DNA from: Flavitalea plasmicola
GTDB taxonomy: Bacteria > Bacteroidota > Bacteroidia > Chitinophagales > Chitinophagaceae
Direction of reading: 5' to 3'
DNA length: 64,000 nt
NCBI RefSeq assembly: GCF_030546645.1
Contig: NZ_JAUOTO010000002.1
Coordinates: 372,001-436,000, forward strand
The notes under the pieces were generated by a model. That model had not been told where the DNA came from. It worked only from the letters and a program-made list of their open reading frames with translations, and ran no database searches. Shown one piece after another: positions 18,790-32,953 of the stretch. Made by a program: the position numbers and the translations under genes. The first letter of the stretch is position 1. Every line of letters starts with the position of its first letter.

Positions 18790-21651
18790 TTACTGAACCA
18801 TCTTTATGGTTATATTTTTTCCATCGTACACAACCTCTTTGTCACCCCTTGCGTCGAGGTCGCACCCCATTGCTTTACCGGTTGTGATGAAGTTGACGCG
18901 AAACGTTCTTTTTTGCAGCATTCCGTTGAATGACCCTTTACGATCGCCAATGGTAACCGTTCTTGTTGCTTCGGTGTATTTTATTGGTATGAGGGCGAAT
19001 GCGCCTTTTTCATAATTGTAGTTGGTCCCTTCATCTTCATACAGGCCGAAATAAGCATCCGCACCGGCATAAACGTTCAGTGTGATGGTATCGGCAGGCT
19101 TTTCCGAGGTATATTGCAACGCCGGTCCGAAAGGAATGATGGAGCCTGCTTTCACAAACACAGGCATGCGTTCATATCCGGCTGCTGCATTAATCCTTTG
19201 ACCGCCTGCATACCACTTTCCCGAATAGAGATCATACCATCCTGCGCATTTGGGTAAATACAGCTCACGGTCGCGCTGCTTATAGGTATAAACAGGGTTC
19301 ACTAGCAAAGATGGGCCGAACATGTACTGGTCACCAATATTTAAAACCGCGGTGTCCTGGGCAAAATCCATTACCAGCCCCCGCATGATAGTGGAGTTCT
19401 CATGATAGGCCGCACCTGCCAACGAATAGGTATACGGCAGCAGGCGATAGCGCAGCTTATCATAGTAAAGGATACTTTTGTAGGCTGCATGATCGTCGGG
19501 AGCAATATTGAATATCTCGCGGTAAGGGAACTGGCCATGCGCGCGGAACAAAGGAACAAATGCGCCAAACTGGTACCAGCGCGTATTCAGCTCTCTCCAT
19601 TCTTCCAGGTTTTCCGCATCGGGTTTTTCAAATTTTTCCGGCACTACAAAACCACCGATGTCCATCGTCCAGTAAGGGACTCCCGACATGGAGAAATTGA
19701 CACCCGCAGCAATCTGGTTTTTCATATCCCGCCAGGTGGAGCCGATGTCGCCGCTCCATATGGCTGCGGCATAACGTTGAGAGCCGGCAAACCCGGATCG
19801 TGTAAGAAGGAATACCCTTTTGCCAGGATCGTAAGCACGCTGCCCTTCATAAATACCTTTAGCATTTTGCAACGGATAGGCGTTGAGATATTCGGCGGCA
19901 CTCCCCAAAGCAGTGGGCGTCATCTGCAGCTTTCTTTTTTCAGGGCTTACATTGGAAAGTATATCGGGTTCGCTTGCATCCATCCACCAGGCGTCGATCC
20001 CCTTGCTGTAAATTTTATTACAGATCAAATTCCAGAACCCTTTCCTGGCGTCTGCGTTGAATGCATCGTAAAAAGTAGAAACATATCCTTTCCCGATCCA
20101 ATCCCTTTGCCTGTCTGCTATATTCCTTTTGTAAAGCCATCCTTTTTTATCAAATTCATTGTAGGCAGCTATGCCCTCATAAAATTTGGGCCACACCGAG
20201 ATCATAAGGTGAGTGTTGTACTTTTTGTGCAATACATCGATCATGCTGTCGGGAGAAGGAAAACGGGCTTCGTCAAACTCCTGACTGCCCCATCCGGCTT
20301 CTTTCCAATAGCTCCAGTCCAGCACAATGTTGTCGATGGGAATTTCTCTTTTACGGAACTCATCGATCGTGGTAAGCATTTCGGCTTGTGTTTTGTATCT
20401 CTCCCTGCTTTGCCAAAAACCTAATGCCCATTTGGGGACAATTGGCGCCTTGCCGGTGAGATCCCGATAGCCGGCGATCACGTCATCCATGTTGTTGCCG
20501 TAGATGAAATAATAGTCTATCTGCCGCCCGGCTTCCGAGGAAAAACCAAAGCTGTTCTGCTCCGCCGGAGTCAGCGGTTCCTGCCATTTGAATGAAAGAT
20601 AGGATTCGCCACCTTCAGGGACCCATTCAATTTTGACATGAATTTTTTCGCCCTTTTTAAAATGGATGGGGATGGTGGCAGGCGCCGGGTTCCATGCTTT
20701 TCGCCAGTGATCCAGCACAAGCTTTTCATTCAGCCAGACTTTTATTGAGCCGCCAAAGGTTAACCGGAACTGATGAAGGCCGGAGAGATAGCTGGCAATG
20801 CTGCCTTCCCAGGTGACGGAGCCTGTTGAAGGCGAAAAGCTTGGGGGAAGCTGGAGCTTTGAATCGCCCAGGAACGGCATATCGATGCTCCCTTCGGCTC
20901 TTTCGATAGTTACTTCCTGTGGTTTTAGCTTATTGTTCGCATAGGAAGCCGTAAGCCAACCTGCTTCTCCCTGCTTTGAAAAAAGCTGTAACGCGGAAAG
21001 CTCGTGCAGCGGCCTGGTGTCGCCCGCGGTCGTAAGCGAATAATTGTCCCAAAGGATGCCGTAATTCCTGCAGGAGACTAAAAAAGGAATGGCCACCTCC
21101 GTGTTGTTTTGAAAAAGGCTGACTTGCTGACCTCTATAATTATATATCCCGTCCTGGTGCTGGCCCAGTCCATACCATGCATCCCCGGGGGAAGTTTGAA
21201 ATGTCTGGACCAATTTATAATAGCGTTCCCCTTCAAATACCGAAGGCTGGAAACTTCTTCCCAAGGGCTGTTTTTCACTAAGGATCTTTTCGCCCTTCCC
21301 ATCCCGGAAAGTAACAGCGCCTGTTCTCAGGTCCACGACCGCTGTGATCTTTTTTGTTTTTAGCATCACGGTACCTTTCGAAGGGATGACCTCCCAGAAA
21401 ATGTCAGGCCTTTTCTTATAAACGGTAATCAGACTTTGAGCAGGCATGATCTCTTTTGAGGGGGCCGCAATCACTCTTATAATATTGTCTGCAATGACTT
21501 CCAGCCTGACAGCATTGGTAGTACCTGTAACCAGGGAATCGGTGAAAATTATCAGGCCGTCGGGGGTTGTTTTGTAGCTGGGAGGAGCCGCCAGGATGGC
21601 ATTAAGGACTGTGATCTGGATTAAGCTAAATAGCAGGATGCGTAATTTCAT
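18790..21651 (-). CDS. GH31 alpha-xylosidase with PA14 insert
   Basis: Exo-acting retaining glycosidase, most likely releasing alpha-1,6-xylose from the non-reducing end of xyloglucan oligosaccharides, 953 aa with an N-terminal signal peptide. A PA14 domain (about residues 227-370, with YLSGLHQFRLTFGGSIKVWL) is inserted in the N-terminal beta-sandwich, as in characterised xyloglucan alpha-xylosidases such as Cellvibrio Xyl31A. The catalytic barrel has the nucleophile Asp in WWMDASEPD (about D558) and the acid/base Asp in IWSGDIGSTWRDM (about D635). It heads the GH31-SusC-SusD group just downstream of HTCS-2, and a pair of direct repeats lies in the 197 bp in front. Alpha-glucosidase activity is the main alternative, but the PA14 insert and context favour alpha-xylosidase. 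Confidence 0.9.
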   Translation of the reverse strand: MKLRILLFSLIQITVLNAILAAPPSYKTTPDGLIIFTDSLVTGTTNAVRLEVIADNIIRVIAAPSKEIMPAQSLITVYKKRPDIFWEVIPSKGTVMLKTKKITAVVDLRTGAVTFRDGKGEKILSEKQPLGRSFQPSVFEGERYYKLVQTFQTSPGDAWYGLGQHQDGIYNYRGQQVSLFQNNTEVAIPFLVSCRNYGILWDNYSLTTAGDTRPLHELSALQLFSKQGEAGWLTASYANNKLKPQEVTIERAEGSIDMPFLGDSKLQLPPSFSPSTGSVTWEGSIASYLSGLHQFRLTFGGSIKVWLNEKLVLDHWRKAWNPAPATIPIHFKKGEKIHVKIEWVPEGGESYLSFKWQEPLTPAEQNSFGFSSEAGRQIDYYFIYGNNMDDVIAGYRDLTGKAPIVPKWALGFWQSRERYKTQAEMLTTIDEFRKREIPIDNIVLDWSYWKEAGWGSQEFDEARFPSPDSMIDVLHKKYNTHLMISVWPKFYEGIAAYNEFDKKGWLYKRNIADRQRDWIGKGYVSTFYDAFNADARKGFWNLICNKIYSKGIDAWWMDASEPDILSNVSPEKRKLQMTPTALGSAAEYLNAYPLQNAKGIYEGQRAYDPGKRVFLLTRSGFAGSQRYAAAIWSGDIGSTWRDMKNQIAAGVNFSMSGVPYWTMDIGGFVVPEKFEKPDAENLEEWRELNTRWYQFGAFVPLFRAHGQFPYREIFNIAPDDHAAYKSILYYDKLRYRLLPYTYSLAGAAYHENSTIMRGLVMDFAQDTAVLNIGDQYMFGPSLLVNPVYTYKQRDRELYLPKCAGWYDLYSGKWYAGGQRINAAAGYERMPVFVKAGSIIPFGPALQYTSEKPADTITLNVYAGADAYFGLYEDEGTNYNYEKGAFALIPIKYTEATRTVTIGDRKGSFNGMLQKRTFRVNFITTGKAMGCDLDARGDKEVVYDGKNITIKMVQ

Positions 21652-21678
21652 ATAAAGCCGTGCAATAATTAGAGGGTG

Positions 21679-21686
21679 TAAAACTA
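21679..21686 (-). promoter_or_regulatory. Possible -7 box for GH31
   Basis: On the minus strand this reads TAGTTTTA, seven of eight positions of the Bacteroidota TAnnTTTG -7 consensus. It lies about 28 bp before the GH31 ATG and about 30 bp downstream of the direct repeats at 21718-21748. I see no convincing -33 TTTG. Confidence 0.3.
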
Positions 21687-21717
21687 CGGCTGAACCGCCT
21701 AAGGCAGGGGGGACAAT

Positions 21718-21748
21718 TGTTGCAATCTATAGTGAAGAATGTTGCAAT
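21718..21748 (-). promoter_or_regulatory. Direct repeats, candidate HTCS-2 binding site
   Basis: Two copies of ATTGCAACA (minus strand) start 22 bp apart, at plus-strand positions 21718-21726 and 21740-21748, in the gap between HTCS-2 and GH31. Two helical turns between repeats suits an AraC-type DNA-binding domain. A related pair occurs at 54658-54688. Binding by HTCS-2 is inferred from proximity. Confidence 0.45.
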
Positions 21749-21848
21749 AAAATGATCCTCAGGGGATTTTAAAATATCACCTCTGAATAATTACTGGGGA
21801 GCGTAGGATCACTGAGGGCGGATGTCATGAAATGACAGATTGACAGAC

Positions 21849-24800
21849 CTATAAAGAGTTACCCTTTTTGTTGGCGACATATTGCGAGGGTGTAACTTTA
21901 AATTCTTCCTTAAAAAATTTAGTAAAGAGCCTGGGATCGTTGAACCCCACTTCATAGGCGATCTCAGCCACTGATTTTCCACTTTTTTCCAGCAATTGAA
22001 CAGCCCTTTTCAAACGGATGGAACGGATAAATTCAATAGGCGTTTTGCCCGTGAGAGAAAGGATCTTCCGGTAAAGGGTAACACGGTTCATATGCATTTC
22101 CTGGCTAAGGTCCTCTACTGAAAATCCAGGACTATCGATATGATCCTCAACGATTTTCAATGCCTGTTGCAGGAACTTTTCGTCGACGGACGTTATGGTT
22201 ACCTCGGCCGGGTTGACCTCTATCTGTTTCTGAAATCTTTTCTGCAATAACTTTTGCTGGGTCAGCAGGTTCCTGATCCTGGAAGCGAGTATTTCAAATG
22301 TGAAAGGTTTCGTAATGTAATCATTTACGCCCACCTTCAATCCCTCCAACTGCTGATCCTCACTTCCCATAGCTGTAAGCAGGATGATGGGGATGTGGGC
22401 AGTGAGGGTTTCGGTTTTAATTTTCCTGGCTAATTCAACTCCATCCATTAGCGGCATCATGATATCGCTGACAACAAGATCCGGATTCAGGAGCTTTACT
22501 TTTTCCCAACCTTCTTTCCCGTTGACGGCCTCTTCAATATGATACTGGCTTTTCAGGTTGTCTTTCAAATAGAACCGCAGGTCTTCATTATCTTCTACTA
22601 TTATTATTGTTTTCCTCTTTCCACTGTTCCGGCCTTTTTCCAATATTATCTGTTCATCATCATCTGGTTGCACCGGGAGGACGGCGGCCCGGGCAGAGGG
22701 TTCATAGATCCTTTTTGCGGGCAAATGAACGGTGAAGCAAGTGCCCTTCTCCGGGGCGCTTTGTACGGTGATGACCCCATTGTGCAATTTTACAAACTCT
22801 TTGGTAATCGCCAGACCAATTCCAGTGCCCTGGTTCACCATGCTGTCCGGTACATCCGTTTGAAAAAACCTTTCGAAGATCTTTTCATGCATATCCGGAG
22901 GGATCCCAATACCCGTATCTTTTACTTCGATGGCAAGCGTTCCATCGCCTTCATCATTTAAAGGAGGTTTATATATAAGGTTCACGCTCACGATGCCCTT
23001 GTCGTGTGTATATTTATAGGCATTGGAGATCAGGTTGAATAAAATTTTTTCGACCTTATCCCTGTCAAAATAAATTTCGAGACTGTCAATATTGGACGAG
23101 AAGGAAAATTGAATACTCTTCTTTTCTGCGATATCAATAAAAGAGTGGCTGATATCTTTGCTGAACGTGACAATGTCGCCTATTGAAGGATGCAATTTTA
23201 TTTCCTGCACCTCCATCTTCCTGAAATCAAGCAGTTGATTTACCAGGTTCAATAGTCGTTTTGCATTTCTTTGAACGAGATTCAACTGCTTTTTCTGCTC
23301 CTCATTGGCCGCCTGTTCGATGATCTTGTTCAACGGAGCCATGATCAGGCTCAGCGGCGTACGGAACTCATGGCTTACATTGGTAAAGAACTTTGTCTTC
23401 ATCTGTTCCAGGGCGTGCGCTCTTTCAGCTTCCCTGCGTTGTTGCTGTAGTTCAAAGCGCATGCGTATCCTGTCCAGTGTAATGCGCCGTACCAGCAGCA
23501 ATATTCCTGCGGCTATCAAAACATAGATAATAAAGGCTGCCGGTGTTCGCCAGAATGGCGGCTCGATATTGATGTTTAGCGTTTTTACGTCACTCCATAA
23601 ACCGTCCCTGTTTAAAACTTTTACTTTAAAAACATAATTGCCAGGGCCTAGATTTGTATAAGTGGCCCTTCTCTGGCTGCCATCGGCATACAGCCAATCC
23701 GGATTGAATCCCTCCATCATGTATGCATATTTATCCCGGGCGCCGCGGCCATAATCGGGCGATGCAAACTCGATAGAGAAAACATTCTCTTTATACTTGA
23801 GGTCGATGCTTTGAACCTTTGATATGGACTGTTGCAGCAGGATACGGTTGTTCACCATCTCCCCTGGCTGGACATTCTTATTCAACAGCTGCAATCCTGT
23901 AAAGAGGATCTTAGGACGATTGACAGGCGGCGGAATTACTGAAGGGTCAATAATATTAAAACCGGAAGGCCCGCCGAAGATAAGTTCCCCGGCTCGTGTT
24001 TTGAGCGCCGCGTTGTCGTTAAATTCACGGTTTTGAAGGTTGTTGATCTCGTCATAATTAATAACAGATGCAAAACCGCTGTCATTTTGCCGGGGAATAG
24101 CATTACACAACCCATTAGGCGTAGATATCCAAAGCGTCTGATGATTATCCTCCAGGATGTTGAGTATCATATTATCCGGAAGGCCATCCGACGTGGTGAA
24201 TACCTGAAAAGTCTTTGTTTGCCTGTCGAACAGATCCAGACCATCCCTGGTCCCCACCCAAATTCTCCCCTTGCTGTCTTCCAGGAAGCAGATGATATTA
24301 TTGTCGCCTAAACTGTGCCTATCAGTGGTGTTCCTGTAAAAAACAGGTATATTCTTATTTTTTTCAAGAACGACGATCCCCGATAGCGTACCTATCCAGA
24401 TATTCCCTTTATTATCCTGCAAAAAGGTGGAAATAACATTGGAAAGTGGCTGGCTTTGCCGGTTGTCTTTATACTGATAATGATCAAACCGGCCTGTTTT
24501 CCTGTCGAGGAGATCGACACCGCTGCCCAGGGTGCCAATCCATAATCGTTGTTCCCTGTCTTCGAATATTTCCCATACATTGTCATTTGCCAAACTTAAA
24601 GGATCATCATCATTATGCCTGTAGTGTGTGAATTTCTTTCCATCAAAACTACTGAGCCCGCCCAAAAAGGTTCCGATCCAGAGTATGTCCTTATGATCGA
24701 TCCATAAGGCTACGATTACGTTGCTGCTGGGACTGTTGGTGTTGTTCGGATCATGCACGTATTGCCTGAATGTATTCCTTTTCCTGTCGAAACAGATCAA

Positions 24801-25952
24801 TCCTCCGCCATTGGTCCCGATCCAGATATTCCCCAGTTTGTCTTCCACAAAACGGTTTACATCATCGTATTGAAGGCTTTTGCTGTTCGATCCCTGATGA
24901 TGATAATATGGGAATTGTACGATACTGCCATTGAAATAATTAACACCCTTTTTGTAAGTCCCAGCCCATATTATGCCCTCGTCATCCTTATACAGCGCAG
25001 GAATGCTGTTATCGCTGATACTCTGAGGATCGTTGGGATCGTTCGACAAGTAACTTGTCCTTAAGTTCTTCTTTTTATCAATCAGCGTAATCCCGCCATG
25101 GTCCGTTGCGACCCAGATCAAACCTTTATTGTCCTGGACGACCTGGTAAGCCTGGTTCGAGCTCAACCTGGATGGAAATGAGCTTTCATTAAACCGCCTG
25201 ACCGAGTTGTTTGGCGGATGAAAAAGCAAAACTCCGTAGCTGTATTGCCATAGCCAAACATCTCCGTCGCTGTCTATAAAAATATAATAGGCGGTATTTT
25301 TTTTATTTAGCTCCTGTACGGCGGTGCTGGAGAAAATACTACTGTCTTCCTTTATATCATACTCCTGCAAAACTCCATTTTGATACACCAGCCAAAGCTT
25401 TCCGTCCTTCGTTTCTGCAAGCGAACTGATCTTTTCAGAAGGCTTGAAATGCCGCCTGAATGGTTTTGCGGTCTTTTCAGTACCTGAATAGAGATATAGA
25501 TCGAGGCTGTCATAAAGGAACCAGTATCTTCCGTTGTTCCCTTTTACAACACTATTAACTGTGCCGGAAGGCAAACCAAGCGTATGCAAGTAGCGGTTGG
25601 CACCGGAATCGAATTTTTCAGTCAGCGAATTATAAATACAAGGACCTTCCCTGGTCTTTACCCACATCTTTCCGTCGGGCAATTCATACAGGGACAGAAT
25701 GAAATTATCGTACAATGACGAGCTGTCATTATATTTTTTATTAAATATCTTAAAGGAATGGCCATCATAACGATCGAGTCCCGACTGGGTGCCAAACCAC
25801 AAAAAACCATCGGTATCTTTTAGTATGGTATTGACCTGGTTCTGCGAAAGGCCGGAAAAGATATCAAGCCTGGAAAAACTATGACGCCCGTCCTGAGCAA
25901 AAACAGTGAGCGATGATGACAACAAAACAACACAGGCAAAAAAACGCATCAC
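21849..25952 (-). CDS. Hybrid two-component system regulator (HTCS-2)
   Basis: A second one-protein sensor-regulator, 1367 aa, with the same architecture as HTCS-1. Signal peptide, then propeller repeats (NTILKDTDGFLWFGTQSGLDRYDG and further copies), a Y_Y_Y domain (about 700-790) and a membrane helix (AAFIIYVLIAAGILLLV). The kinase has its His in FFTNVSHEFRTPL (about H861) and an ATPase domain with DTGIGIPP. The receiver Asp is in VVSDIMMPLMDG (about D1163), and the C-terminal AraC-type HTH contains MNRVTLYRKIL and VAEIAYEVGFNDPRLFTKFF. It has its own promoter-like box at 25986-25993. GH31 and a SusCD pair lie downstream, esterase, GH51 and GH9 genes upstream. It is clearly diverged from HTCS-1 and so probably senses a different oligosaccharide. 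Confidence 0.95.
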   Translation of the reverse strand: MMRFFACVVLLSSSLTVFAQDGRHSFSRLDIFSGLSQNQVNTILKDTDGFLWFGTQSGLDRYDGHSFKIFNKKYNDSSSLYDNFILSLYELPDGKMWVKTREGPCIYNSLTEKFDSGANRYLHTLGLPSGTVNSVVKGNNGRYWFLYDSLDLYLYSGTEKTAKPFRRHFKPSEKISSLAETKDGKLWLVYQNGVLQEYDIKEDSSIFSSTAVQELNKKNTAYYIFIDSDGDVWLWQYSYGVLLFHPPNNSVRRFNESSFPSRLSSNQAYQVVQDNKGLIWVATDHGGITLIDKKKNLRTSYLSNDPNDPQSISDNSIPALYKDDEGIIWAGTYKKGVNYFNGSIVQFPYYHHQGSNSKSLQYDDVNRFVEDKLGNIWIGTNGGGLICFDRKRNTFRQYVHDPNNTNSPSSNVIVALWIDHKDILWIGTFLGGLSSFDGKKFTHYRHNDDDPLSLANDNVWEIFEDREQRLWIGTLGSGVDLLDRKTGRFDHYQYKDNRQSQPLSNVISTFLQDNKGNIWIGTLSGIVVLEKNKNIPVFYRNTTDRHSLGDNNIICFLEDSKGRIWVGTRDGLDLFDRQTKTFQVFTTSDGLPDNMILNILEDNHQTLWISTPNGLCNAIPRQNDSGFASVINYDEINNLQNREFNDNAALKTRAGELIFGGPSGFNIIDPSVIPPPVNRPKILFTGLQLLNKNVQPGEMVNNRILLQQSISKVQSIDLKYKENVFSIEFASPDYGRGARDKYAYMMEGFNPDWLYADGSQRRATYTNLGPGNYVFKVKVLNRDGLWSDVKTLNINIEPPFWRTPAAFIIYVLIAAGILLLVRRITLDRIRMRFELQQQRREAERAHALEQMKTKFFTNVSHEFRTPLSLIMAPLNKIIEQAANEEQKKQLNLVQRNAKRLLNLVNQLLDFRKMEVQEIKLHPSIGDIVTFSKDISHSFIDIAEKKSIQFSFSSNIDSLEIYFDRDKVEKILFNLISNAYKYTHDKGIVSVNLIYKPPLNDEGDGTLAIEVKDTGIGIPPDMHEKIFERFFQTDVPDSMVNQGTGIGLAITKEFVKLHNGVITVQSAPEKGTCFTVHLPAKRIYEPSARAAVLPVQPDDDEQIILEKGRNSGKRKTIIIVEDNEDLRFYLKDNLKSQYHIEEAVNGKEGWEKVKLLNPDLVVSDIMMPLMDGVELARKIKTETLTAHIPIILLTAMGSEDQQLEGLKVGVNDYITKPFTFEILASRIRNLLTQQKLLQKRFQKQIEVNPAEVTITSVDEKFLQQALKIVEDHIDSPGFSVEDLSQEMHMNRVTLYRKILSLTGKTPIEFIRSIRLKRAVQLLEKSGKSVAEIAYEVGFNDPRLFTKFFKEEFKVTPSQYVANKKGNSL

Positions 25953-25985
25953 AATAGGTTTAACTTAAGGGCACTCTGTTAAACT

Positions 25986-25993
25986 CAAATATA
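25986..25993 (-). promoter_or_regulatory. Bacteroidota-type -7 promoter box upstream of HTCS-2
   Basis: On the minus strand this reads TATATTTG, an exact match to TAnnTTTG, 34 bp before the HTCS-2 start. A TTTG lies further upstream, but the spacing is shorter than usual for a -33 element. It suggests that HTCS-2 can be transcribed independently of the genes before it. Confidence 0.45.
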
Positions 25994-26021
25994 GATATAG
26001 TTTTTCAAATACCTGTCTGCC

Positions 26022-27152
<1,131 letters not shown>

Positions 27153-27182
27153 TTAGATTAGAAGGATATGGGTGATAAGGTC

Positions 27183-28724
27183 CTATTTAAGTTCCAGTAC
27201 GACAACGGAGAATGGGGGCATTTTAACAGAAAGGCTGTTCCCATTCAAACTGGCGCCGGAAAATGCAGATGGCTTTACTTTCTGCGGGTCGTCAAATGTA
27301 TTGTGGTCCTGCAATTTATCGGATCGAAGGATGCGACCGGTGACCGTGCTTTCCGACAAGCCCTGCAAATCTATCTTTACCTCCTGTTCATTGCGGGCAT
27401 CGATGTTCACCAATGAAATATGTACTGCCCCACTTTTGTCTTTCGATGCGGAAACCGATACCGCATCCAGCATGTCTTTATCAAGGATATATTTATTGCT
27501 TGCCACCGTCACCGGAAGCATTAAAGCATCCTGGTGAACGTTGTACATTTCCATTACGTGATAGGTAGGGGTAACGATCATTTTTTCTCCATCGGTCAGT
27601 ATCACCGCCTGCAGGACGTTGATGATCTGGGCAAGGTTGGCCATCTTTACCCGGTCGCAATGGTTATTGAAGATATTGAGGGTGCAACCGGCGATCATTG
27701 CGTCCCGCATCGTATTTTGCTGAAACAGGAAGGCGCCGTTGGTTCCCTGTACTACGTCATACCAGCCGCCCCACTCATCCACCGCCAAAGATTTTCTTTT
27801 TTTCGGATCATACTTATCCATAATGGCGCTGTGCTTCGATATCAATTCTTCCATAAACAGCGCTCTTTGCATGGTGGTGAAGTACTCTCTTTCTGAAAAA
27901 TCGGTGGAGGAGCTTTTTTTATTCCAGTCGATCACCGAATAGTGATGCAGCCCCAAAGCGTTAAACAAGTTGGCCGGAAGGTTTTTCATCAGTACCTCCG
28001 TCCAGTTGTAATCGTCATCCGATGCGCCGGACGCGATGCGGTAGATCCCATCACCATTGGTCATAAATGTGGCGTATTGACGATATACATCAGCGTAATG
28101 GCTCGCTGTCATGTTGCCCCCACAACCCCATGCTTCATTTCCCAGTCCCCAATATTTCACTTTCCATGGGTCAGGCCTGCCGTATCTGGCTCTCAGCTCC
28201 GGCATCGGGCTGCTGCCGTTGGGATGGGTCGTATATTTCACCCAATCGGACAATTCCTGGGGTGTGCCGCTTCCCACATTGCCGCTCAAATAAGGTTCTG
28301 CGCCCAGCACTTCACACATATTCAGGAATTCATTGGTCCCAAAGCTATTGTCCTCTTTCACATTCCCCCACCATACGTTGAGCATGGATGGGCGTTCACT
28401 CCGGGGACCAATTCCGTCCTTCCAATGGTACGTATCGGCAAAACATCCGCCCGGCCAGCGAAGGACCGGTATTTTTAATTTTTTCAGCGCTTCGATCACA
28501 TCCAGCCTGATCCCATTTTTATTGGGTATTTTCTTGTTATTATCCCCCACATAGAACCCACCATAAATACAATGCCCCAGGTGTTCGGCAAAATGGCCAT
28601 AGATATTCTTATTAATAGTGTCTTTTGCCTGGGAAGCATCCAGCATAACGCGATTTTGAGCCGGCAGCGTTCCGCAAAATAAAATAGCGATAATAAAGAG
28701 GAAGGAATTTATTCTCATTTTCAT
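27183..28724 (-). CDS. GH51 alpha-L-arabinofuranosidase
   Basis: Retaining exo-enzyme that removes alpha-L-arabinofuranosyl residues from arabinoxylan, arabinan or arabinosylated xyloglucan fragments, 513 aa. I start at the ATG at 28722-28724, two bases after the upstream stop (28727); an ATG at 28718 is also possible. Both give a signal peptide (RINSFLFIIAILFCGTLPAQ), so the enzyme is periplasmic or surface-exposed, unlike many cytoplasmic GH51s. Family hallmarks are HFAEHLG, RWPGGCFADTYHWKDGIG, the acid/base Glu in WGLGNEAWGCGG (about E197) and the nucleophile Glu in AVDEWGGWYD (about E317). The near-zero spacing to the CE6-GH9 gene and 42 bp to the CE1 gene put it in one debranching operon. 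Confidence 0.93.
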   Translation of the reverse strand: MKMRINSFLFIIAILFCGTLPAQNRVMLDASQAKDTINKNIYGHFAEHLGHCIYGGFYVGDNNKKIPNKNGIRLDVIEALKKLKIPVLRWPGGCFADTYHWKDGIGPRSERPSMLNVWWGNVKEDNSFGTNEFLNMCEVLGAEPYLSGNVGSGTPQELSDWVKYTTHPNGSSPMPELRARYGRPDPWKVKYWGLGNEAWGCGGNMTASHYADVYRQYATFMTNGDGIYRIASGASDDDYNWTEVLMKNLPANLFNALGLHHYSVIDWNKKSSSTDFSEREYFTTMQRALFMEELISKHSAIMDKYDPKKRKSLAVDEWGGWYDVVQGTNGAFLFQQNTMRDAMIAGCTLNIFNNHCDRVKMANLAQIINVLQAVILTDGEKMIVTPTYHVMEMYNVHQDALMLPVTVASNKYILDKDMLDAVSVSASKDKSGAVHISLVNIDARNEQEVKIDLQGLSESTVTGRILRSDKLQDHNTFDDPQKVKPSAFSGASLNGNSLSVKMPPFSVVVLELK

Positions 28725-28726
28725 GT

Positions 28727-32059
<3,333 letters not shown>

Positions 32060-32953
32060 TTAGCTGGCCTGGCTTCTTAAGGAGGAATTCCGGATGATCA
32101 AGGACGAGGGCACAATGGCGGTTGTCCGCTCTGTAACGGTCTTCCTCCCGGACAGATGCGCCAGCAAGGTAGAAGCCGCCGTCTTCCCGATCTCGAAGCC
32201 GGGATAGTCTATGGTAGTAAGTGCGGGTGTGATCAGTCTTCCGACGGGGTCATTATTGAACCCAACGATGGCTATGTCTTCCGGCACACGGATGCCGGCC
32301 TCGTTCAGCGTATGCATGCATATGGCGGCTGTCAGATCGTTGGTAATGAACAGCCCGTCGGGCAGGGGCTTCATGTGCAGTACTTTTTGGGCCGCGTCCG
32401 TCCCGGTGTCGGAGTCGCCTTCGGGCAGGAGGAGGAGCTCTTGTGAAAAAGCTATACCATAGCTATCCAGGGCTTCCCGGAAACCCTTGTACCGCTGTTT
32501 GTACACATCTCTTTTCAGGTCCGAGGTGATGATGGCGATGCGCCTGCAACCCTGCCTGATGAGATGTTCTGTCGCCAGGTATCCGCACCTGGCGTTGTCT
32601 ATGACTACGGTGCCGCTGCTGCACGCGTCCTCGACACGATCGAAAAAGACCACTGGAGTCCCTTTGTCCGTGAGGGGGGAAAAATGGGCTGTTCCTTTTG
32701 TCTCTACAGAGAGCGAGGCGAGCACCCCGTCTACGCTGCGGTCGGACAGCAGTCGTACATTCGCTGCTTCTTTTTCCATATTTTCCTGAGAATGCGTAAT
32801 AATGATATCGTAGCCACTTTCCGTGGTTATTTCCTGGATGCCTTTCAGCGCTGTGGTGATGAAATGGCTATCGAGCTTGGGAACGATGACCCCCACGGTT
32901 TTTGATTTCCTGCTGGCAAGGTCGTAGACGGCAACTCTTTTCTTTTCTGGCAT
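32060..32953 (-). CDS. LacI/PurR-family regulator lacking its helix-turn-helix
   Basis: A sugar-binding regulator protein of 297 aa, about 45 residues shorter than the usual ~340. The first residues, MPEKKRVAVYDLAS, look like the start of a LacI DNA-binding domain (typically ...VTIYDIAK...). The sequence then passes directly into RKSKTVGVIVPKLDSHF, which normally follows the hinge. The helix-turn-helix and hinge helix are therefore missing in frame, while the periplasmic-binding-like effector domain (DGVLASLS, VVFFDRVED, FITNDLTAA, IAIVGFNND) is complete. No HTH could be found in any frame of the ~150 bp upstream. A TTG start at 32980 would not restore it. It heads the CE6-GH9/GH51/CE1 operon and diverges from a SusC gene. 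It may bind sugar without binding DNA, act by dimerising with another LacI, or be a decaying gene. Confidence 0.8.
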   Translation of the reverse strand: MPEKKRVAVYDLASRKSKTVGVIVPKLDSHFITTALKGIQEITTESGYDIIITHSQENMEKEAANVRLLSDRSVDGVLASLSVETKGTAHFSPLTDKGTPVVFFDRVEDACSSGTVVIDNARCGYLATEHLIRQGCRRIAIITSDLKRDVYKQRYKGFREALDSYGIAFSQELLLLPEGDSDTGTDAAQKVLHMKPLPDGLFITNDLTAAICMHTLNEAGIRVPEDIAIVGFNNDPVGRLITPALTTIDYPGFEIGKTAASTLLAHLSGRKTVTERTTAIVPSSLIIRNSSLRSQAS

